This document shows, piece by piece, positions 59,114 to 64,000 of a stretch of 64,000 bases of DNA. The translations under genes and the position numbers were made by a program. The number at the start of each line of letters is the position of its first letter. Position 1 is the stretch's first letter. The notes below the pieces were generated by a model. The model made no database searches, was not told the DNA's origin, and worked only from the letters and a program-made list of their open reading frames with translations. This stretch comes from an uncultured Paracoccaceae bacterium (lineage in GTDB: Bacteria; Pseudomonadota; Alphaproteobacteria; Rhodobacterales; Rhodobacteraceae), in the NCBI GenBank assembly GCA_905182105.1, contig CAJJAR010000010.1, positions 41,119 through 105,118 of the forward strand. The letters are read 5' to 3'.

Positions 59114-59584
59114 ATGGAAAAGATCCCAATGACCCGCAAAGGGCACACTGATTTAGAAGTAGAGCTAAAACACCTGAAAACGGTCGAACGCCCTACCATC
59201 ATCAGAGCTATTGCAGATGCACGTGAACACGGCGATTTGTCCGAGAACGCGGAGTATCACTCAGCTAAAGAAAAACAGTCTTTCATTGAAGGACGTGTGA
59301 AAGAGCTAGAGGGAGTTATTTCATTAGCAGATGTCATCGATCCTGCAAAGATGTCAGGTACGATCAAATTTGGCGCAAAAGTTACTTTGGTAGACGAAGA
59401 CACTAACGAGGAAAAAACCTATCAGATCGTTGGCGAATATGAGGCCAGCATTGAAAAAGGTCTTCTTAACATCAAATCTCCGATTGCTCGCGCCCTCATT
59501 GGCAAAGACGAAGGAGACAGTGTTGAAGTGCGCACGCCCGGTGGCGTGAAATCGTACGAAGTTCTGTCCATCGTTTTCGCCTGA
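59114..59584 (+). CDS. greA: Transcription elongation factor GreA
   Basis: Rescues backtracked RNA polymerase by stimulating transcript cleavage. The 156-residue protein has the N-terminal coiled-coil with [18 protein letters not shown], whose Asp/Glu tip is the catalytic helper, and the C-terminal FKBP-like part [20 protein letters not shown] terminator-like hairpin precedes it. The 12-bp gap to the membrane protein gene suggests co-transcription. Confidence 0.95.
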   Translation: MEKIPMTRKGHTDLEVELKHLKTVERPTIIRAIADAREHGDLSENAEYHSAKEKQSFIEGRVKELEGVISLADVIDPAKMSGTIKFGAKVTLVDEDTNEEKTYQIVGEYEASIEKGLLNIKSPIARALIGKDEGDSVEVRTPGGVKSYEVLSIVFA

Positions 59585-59596
59585 TAGGATTGAAAA

Positions 59597-60616
59597 ATGT
59601 TCAATCAGACCTCAAAATCTCACCCTACGCCCTTGGGTATTTACGACCGCCCCGTCCACAGCAGAATTAGTGGGATAGAGACCATCGCGATCGTTCTAAG
59701 TTTGATTTGGTTAATTGGAGCTGCAATTTTTTTCATAACTTTGCCAGATGATTCGAACCCGGCTGTTGATGGTGGCGGATTGCGTGGTCTGATGACAATG
59801 TTGGCTATTTTCATGCCTGTGGCAATGATATGGGTTGCAGCCACAGCTGCACGTGCCAGCCGCGTTATGCGCGAAGAAAGCCACCGTTTACAGGCTGCAA
59901 TTGATGCCATTCGTCAAGCCTACATTGCCCAATCTCGAGATCGTGACCTGTCTCGTGAGCCATCAGTTAGTCGCAAGCTTGATGAAATCGCCGCCGCTGC
60001 TCGCAAAACCGAAACAACGTTGACAACGTTCACTAAGCGCCACGAAAATGTTAACGAACCAAATCGCGCCGCAGCCCGCATTGAGACTGAGGTTGATGAC
60101 CAACCTGTTCTCGCGTTGGGCACAACGGCAGAAGACATCAACCCACCATTGGCAACAGAAGACTTTATCAGGGCAATGAACTTTCCCGAAACTGCAGAAG
60201 ATGAAGTTGGCTTTGCCGCATTGCGCCGTGCCCTTAAAGATCGTGAAGCAAGTCAACTGATCCAAGCAGCCCAAGATGTTTTGACTCTTCTAAGCCAAGA
60301 CGGCATTTATATGGATGACCTTCGCCCTGATCGTGCACGCCCAGAAATCTGGCGCCAGTTCGCAGGTGGTACACGTGGTCGCCCTGTTGCTGCTCTTGGT
60401 GGCGTTAGGGATCGTTCTTCATTGGTTCTGACATCAGGCCGTATGAAACAAGACCCAATTTTCCGCGATGCCGCACACCACTTCTTGCGCCGTTTTGATA
60501 AGGTATTTGCTGAATTTGAACCGCGTGCCAATGACAACGAAATCTCTGCGCTTTCAGACACACGCACGGCACGCGCATTTATGCTGCTAGGCCGGGTCGC
60601 AGGTACGTTTGACTAA
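59597..60616 (+). CDS. Membrane protein of unknown function, two membrane helices
   Basis: A 339-residue protein. Two hydrophobic helices lie at about residues 31-49 (IVLSLIWLIGAAIFFITLP) and 65-85 (MTMLAIFMPVAMIWVAATAA), followed by a coiled-coil-like stretch (ESHRLQAAIDAIRQAYIAQS) and a long soluble part rich in Asp/Glu, ending FMLLGRVAGTFD. I recognise it only as a conserved Rhodobacterales protein next to greA, without a known role. It begins 12 bp after greA. Confidence 0.75.
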   Translation: MFNQTSKSHPTPLGIYDRPVHSRISGIETIAIVLSLIWLIGAAIFFITLPDDSNPAVDGGGLRGLMTMLAIFMPVAMIWVAATAARASRVMREESHRLQAAIDAIRQAYIAQSRDRDLSREPSVSRKLDEIAAAARKTETTLTTFTKRHENVNEPNRAAARIETEVDDQPVLALGTTAEDINPPLATEDFIRAMNFPETAEDEVGFAALRRALKDREASQLIQAAQDVLTLLSQDGIYMDDLRPDRARPEIWRQFAGGTRGRPVAALGGVRDRSSLVLTSGRMKQDPIFRDAAHHFLRRFDKVFAEFEPRANDNEISALSDTRTARAFMLLGRVAGTFD

Positions 60617-60640
60617 ATCAACTGGTAAATCTTTGGAGTA

Positions 60641-60680
60641 AAAAGGCCCCTGCACAACTACCAACGTGCGAGGGCCCTTC
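60641..60680 (-). terminator. Terminator of the amidinotransferase gene, possibly bidirectional
   Basis: In the leftward direction AAGGGCCCTCGCAC pairs imperfectly with GTGCAGGGGCCTTT around a 10-base loop and is followed by T residues, about 6-45 bp after the amidinotransferase stop. It also faces the end of the greA-downstream gene. Confidence 0.7.
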
Positions 60681-60685
60681 GCTAT

Positions 60686-61825
60686 TTAGGAAGGCATGTT
60701 TGGGAAGTAATCTTCGCAATCACCTTCGCGGTACACATCCGCGGTACAGCAGTGCAAACCGCCACCAAAAGCATAGGCGTCGCGCAATTCGACTTCTATC
60801 ACATTCATGCCCAGCTTATCCATTTGTTCAGCCTGATAGACCTCAGACTTTTCGACGCAAACAGTCTTAGGGTCTAAGACCAAGACGTTCATAGACAGCC
60901 ACGTTGATGAGTAGCAAAGCGCTGGTGGTGCGTTGTGCGCAGGCTGTGCTGCATCCACAATTTCCCAACCGTTGTCATTATACATCTTACGCTGCTCTTC
61001 TGGCAGGCGGCGCTGCGGGTTGTTTAGGATTAAACCAGGGCGCAAAGGCGTAAAGGTCGCATCGATGTGGATTGGATACGGGTCACCAGGGAAGTTCACA
61101 GTATGAACGCGGTGATCCGGGAAGTGACGTCGCAACCACTCAATCCCTTTAAGGTTCGTAGTGAACCCATGCTGCACGACCAAATCACGGCCAAAACGCA
61201 GAACGTCAGCGGCATCAAACAATGGTTCTTCTTCCGTAGTCACAAAGAACTTTTCTTCAGCCCATTTCAGACGCTGCGTGTCACCAATTTTATCGCTTAG
61301 ATAATCTGGGTGATAATCTTCGTTTGTCAGGCGCGGCTTTGGAGCTGCTTCATGACGGAATTTGGGATCGTCTTCAAAATACTGCTTCAGCAATGGACGA
61401 TAATTTAGGTACTCGAACCAACGACAGCGATAAGACATTGTCGCTTCCAGCATTTCAGAACCCACAGTCAGTAACACATCACGCGGTGGCATGCAGCCAA
61501 ATTGACTTTCCGTGTGAAAGTCAGGTGTCGTTACACCTTGGGAGTGATCGATACTGTTTGGGCGATCAACGCGCACGCCACGTTTGGTCAACATGCCAGC
61601 AAAGTTATCGAGTAATTCATTCGCGCGGTCGATGGTTTCCTGTGGACGGCGTCCCCATTGGCCACGCATGTCACTGTCCTCGGGAACCTTCGCGTCTAAC
61701 GCTGGTTCTTCCGGTGGGATGTGGCAATCGTCAGCGCGACCTACGATCACGTGGTGTAATGGATCCCATTCGTTCCAGCTGTTAACGACGGTTTTTTTGG
61801 CGGGGTTTTGCGATGTATCTGTCAT
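60686..61825 (-). CDS. Amidinotransferase family protein (arginine:glycine or inosamine-phosphate type)
   Basis: A 379-residue enzyme that should transfer an amidino group from arginine to an amine. The catalytic Cys is in FGGGLHCCTADVYREG near residue 360; the Asp/His dyad is likely in DAADVLRFGRDLV near residue 202 and HIDATFTPLRPGL near residue 255. It opens NSWNEWDPLHHVIVGRADD, the family N-terminus. I chose ATG 61825; 61846 is also possible. The acceptor amine is unknown. It stands alone, and a molybdenum cofactor operon follows upstream on the same strand. Confidence 0.87.
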   Translation of the reverse strand: MTDTSQNPAKKTVVNSWNEWDPLHHVIVGRADDCHIPPEEPALDAKVPEDSDMRGQWGRRPQETIDRANELLDNFAGMLTKRGVRVDRPNSIDHSQGVTTPDFHTESQFGCMPPRDVLLTVGSEMLEATMSYRCRWFEYLNYRPLLKQYFEDDPKFRHEAAPKPRLTNEDYHPDYLSDKIGDTQRLKWAEEKFFVTTEEEPLFDAADVLRFGRDLVVQHGFTTNLKGIEWLRRHFPDHRVHTVNFPGDPYPIHIDATFTPLRPGLILNNPQRRLPEEQRKMYNDNGWEIVDAAQPAHNAPPALCYSSTWLSMNVLVLDPKTVCVEKSEVYQAEQMDKLGMNVIEVELRDAYAFGGGLHCCTADVYREGDCEDYFPNMPS

Positions 61826-61900
61826 CCAAACTTCGTAGACAGACAACTGCGATCAAGCAAGACTGCAAACGACCCTCTGACGCTTTAAAAGCGACCTATA

Positions 61901-63163
61901 TTATAGGCCGAAGCTTCCAAAAGGAACGTAACGCACAAGGTCGCCCTTGTTGATTTGCTGCGCATCCTCAGCCAACTCAACAAGGCCATCCGCCCAACTT
62001 AGTCCACTAATACGACCTGAGCCCTCAGATCCAAACACTTCGACCTGTCCATCGCACATTCGCGCCCGCAAATATTCGCGCCGCCCAGCCTTTTTCGATT
62101 TGGTGAACTTTGCCGGCACGTCATAGCCAACAGGGGCCACCCATCCCGCGCCAGCCAATTGGTCCATTGCTGGACTTGCGAATACCAAAGTACACACCAT
62201 TGCTGCCACAGGGTTACCAGGCAGACCAAATACAGGCGTATTGTTCCAAAGACCCAAGGCCAAAGGACGCCCTGGTTTAATCGCGATTCGCCACATCTGC
62301 ATTGCGCCAGCCTCTGTCAGCAACAACGAAACATGATCCTCATCCCCGGCTGATGCACCCCCACTGGTGATAACAACGTCAGCATTGCGGGTCGCATCGT
62401 CCAAAACGCGGCTTAAGGCGGCACGATCGTCGGCGCAGCGTCCCATGTCCACAGGCACGTGGCCCATGGCCGTAATCATAGATAACAGCATCGGACGGTT
62501 CGCATCATAAATCTGATCTTGTTTAGCTGATTGACCCGCTTCAACCAGTTCATCACCGGTTGAAATAACCGCCACGCGCAAAGGCACACGTACAACAACG
62601 TGATCTGCCCCAGTCGCGGCTAATATCGCCATATCTGCGACAGTCACGCGACGACCCGCCTTTAGGATGACATCTCCCTTATGGACATCTTCACCGGCGC
62701 GGCGGGTATTAGCACCCGCTTTAATTGGGCCGTTGAAGGCGATCTGCCCCTCGGCAACCGTCACATCTTCTTGAAGAACCACAGTGTCCACGCCAGTTGG
62801 CAATGCCGCACCCGTTAGAATACGAACGGCATGCCCTTCAGGAACAACGCTGGTCAATCGCGGGCCCGCAGCAGCGCGTTCATCTAATAAGAGCAAGACA
62901 TGTGGGCCCTCTGGGCGACCTTCAGCAAACCCATATCCATCCACAGCAGTGTTAGGCAAAGGTGGGTTAGCACGCGGCGCAACCACGTCATCTGCCAAGA
63001 CCCGCCCCATTGCCCGAGATACAGGAATAATTTCGCGCCCCATTACAGGCGTCAAGCGTTCACGTAGCAGCGCCAATGCTTCATCAACAGGTGTCCAATG
63101 TATGCCAGCAGGCAATGCAAAACAATCGTTACGCAGTGGTGAGGGCGTGATTGTACCGCTCAT
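61901..63163 (-). CDS. moeA: Molybdopterin molybdotransferase
   Basis: Inserts molybdate into adenylylated molybdopterin. The 420-residue protein shows NTAVDGYGFAEG near residue 70, the GTGAD-like and SGGASAGDEDHV region near residue 275, and GLWNNTPVFGLPGNPVAAMV near residue 315, in MoeA order. It overlaps mobB by four bases (start/stop), so moeA follows mobB and mobA in one leftward cofactor operon. Confidence 0.94.
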   Translation of the reverse strand: MSGTITPSPLRNDCFALPAGIHWTPVDEALALLRERLTPVMGREIIPVSRAMGRVLADDVVAPRANPPLPNTAVDGYGFAEGRPEGPHVLLLLDERAAAGPRLTSVVPEGHAVRILTGAALPTGVDTVVLQEDVTVAEGQIAFNGPIKAGANTRRAGEDVHKGDVILKAGRRVTVADMAILAATGADHVVVRVPLRVAVISTGDELVEAGQSAKQDQIYDANRPMLLSMITAMGHVPVDMGRCADDRAALSRVLDDATRNADVVITSGGASAGDEDHVSLLLTEAGAMQMWRIAIKPGRPLALGLWNNTPVFGLPGNPVAAMVCTLVFASPAMDQLAGAGWVAPVGYDVPAKFTKSKKAGRREYLRARMCDGQVEVFGSEGSGRISGLSWADGLVELAEDAQQINKGDLVRYVPFGSFGL

Positions 63164-63657
63164 TTGATTAGCCCAACTTCACTCAGGATAAAGTCGGCAA
63201 CCGCGACAGTGTCGTCCAAGTCGAACACAGGACGATCAAGTGGCATCGGTGTGTCAGATGCTACAGCGCGAATGGTTAGATCATCCGTCGCGATCAAAGG
63301 GTTGTTCGTTTCAGCCCGAAACGCTTCGATCTTTGAATGCGCGTCGCGTTTATACCCCTCGATCAGAACCAAATCGACAGGTGCCAATTTTTCCAACAAC
63401 TCACTCAGTGTCGGTTCATCATCGCCACGCATCTCATGCATTAATGCAAACCGGTTGCGCGAGGCTAATAAAACTTCACGGGCACCGGCGATGCGGTGGC
63501 GATAGCTGTCCTTGCCCTCGTGATCCACATCAAAGGTATGGTGGGCATGTTTCACAGTTGAAACGCTGAAACCGCGTCCAGAGATTTCTGTAACCAGCCG
63601 TTCCATCAATCCTGTTTTACCCGCATTCTTCCAACCGACCACGCCATAAACTCTCAT
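63160..63657 (-). CDS. mobB: Molybdopterin-guanine dinucleotide biosynthesis protein B
   Basis: GTP-binding helper of MGD cofactor synthesis. The 165-residue protein has Walker A as GWKNAGKTGLMERL at residues 7-20, and VLIEGYKRDAHSKIEAFR near residue 100 typical of MobB. It overlaps mobA upstream and moeA downstream by four bases each, giving coupled translation. Confidence 0.93.
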   Translation of the reverse strand: MRVYGVVGWKNAGKTGLMERLVTEISGRGFSVSTVKHAHHTFDVDHEGKDSYRHRIAGAREVLLASRNRFALMHEMRGDDEPTLSELLEKLAPVDLVLIEGYKRDAHSKIEAFRAETNNPLIATDDLTIRAVASDTPMPLDRPVFDLDDTVAVADFILSEVGLIK

Positions 63658-64000
63658 AACATCGCCTCTGCCTGAGCCAAATCTTCGGGTGTGTTTACGT
63701 TAAAGAAGGGATCTACCTGATCAACAGGGAACATAGCCAACCGCCCATCATGACTATCAGTCCATTGCACAACTTTACGCACACCACCTAATAGGGCCGC
63801 ACGCAAATCTTCACGCAATGCGACGGGCCAAAGTCCAAAGGTGGGATGGCATGAGGTGCCGCGTTTAGGATCAGGTGTCGCTGCTACAACCAAAGGATGC
63901 ACCATCCCTTCACCCTCACGGTGTAGCCGTGCAGCCAAATCAGACGGGAAAAACGGCGTGTCTGCCGCTGCGGTCACAATGCTAGTTGCACCTTGCTCTG
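63654..64000 (-). CDS. mobA: Molybdenum cofactor guanylyltransferase, N-terminal half cut by the window end
   Basis: Transfers GMP to molybdopterin to make MGD. The 3' part in the window gives VTAAADTPFFPSDLAARL, with the Mg-binding Asp and the DTPFFP motif, followed by HPTFGLWPVALREDL and FNVNTPEDLAQAE at the end. The first half, including the GTP-binding LxGGxSxRMG motif, lies beyond 64000. It overlaps mobB by four bases. Confidence 0.9.
   Translation of the reverse strand, partial: EQGATSIVTAAADTPFFPSDLAARLHREGEGMVHPLVVAATPDPKRGTSCHPTFGLWPVALREDLRAALLGGVRKVVQWTDSHDGRLAMFPVDQVDPFFNVNTPEDLAQAEAML

Overview
The window reads as a chromosomal segment of a marine alphaproteobacterium of the Roseobacter group (Rhodobacterales). 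This is inferred from the gene content (propionyl-CoA synthetase, MaeB with a phosphotransacetylase tail, DUF2161, DUF2125, H-type lectin and TIGR01459-type HAD families), from the protein sequences, and from local orders such as deoA-deoB-upp and hisC-tyrA-extensin. No rRNA, tRNA, CRISPR array, prophage, transposase or intact insertion sequence was seen.

Layout. 0-5 kb: the 5' end of a damaged-looking ABC ATPase, then a leftward pyrimidine-salvage operon (VOC/bicupin, cdd, deoA, deoB, upp). 5-11.8 kb: maeB, prpE behind three TTTGCAAA boxes, nadK, glyA. 11.9-15 kb: a dead Imm11-like immunity gene, a nested palindromic repeat and groSL under a CIRCE operator. 15-25.5 kb: rpiB, a GNAT, DUF2161, MmcQ, Mn-type pyrophosphatase, HAD, MaoC, ribF, YcgN, threonine aldolase, hydrolase, DsbA-like isomerase and prs. 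25.5-31 kb: a broken H-type lectin gene and the F1 ATP synthase operon atpHAGDC. 31-33.5 kb: two tandem, decayed RTX-like calcium-binding protein genes. 33.5-41.8 kb: methyltransferase/gloB divergent pair, clpA, a broken M23 peptidase, and a two-gene ExbB/MotA plus coiled-coil OmpA/MotB unit. 41.8-47.7 kb: chaC, DUF2125, a broken extensin-family gene, tyrA, hisC, rpsD, tag. 47.8-52.3 kb: a broken EAL gene, phaA, phaB, a 41-codon small gene, a broken LysR gene and a YdcH/DUF465 protein. 52.4-60.6 kb: trmN6-like, DUF2007, polyprenyl diphosphate synthase, ispE, TPR lipoprotein-like protein, ETF-QO, greA and a membrane protein. 60.7-64 kb: an amidinotransferase and moeA-mobB-mobA (cut by the window end).

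How the genes work together. Central metabolism is intact: nucleoside salvage feeds ribose-5-phosphate (deoB, rpiB, prs); propionate/acetate and C4 metabolism (prpE, maeB) sits close to folate C1 metabolism (glyA); phaA/phaB make 3-hydroxybutyryl-CoA; ETF-QO and ATP synthase serve respiration; ddsA and ispE serve quinone and isoprenoid supply; moeA/mobB/mobA make molybdenum cofactor.

The most striking property of the window is gene decay. Eight recognisable genes (Imm11-like, H-type lectin, two RTX-like, M23 peptidase, extensin family, EAL, LysR) each carry at least two independent inactivating lesions, while every housekeeping gene is clean. The dead genes are nearly all secreted, surface, immunity or regulatory functions, which suggests recent relaxed selection or a change of lifestyle. 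I did not find a clearly new multi-gene system. The best candidates for follow-up are the ExbB/coiled-coil OmpA pair, the TTTGCAAA regulatory region before prpE, the terminator inside the greA leader, and the decay pattern itself.
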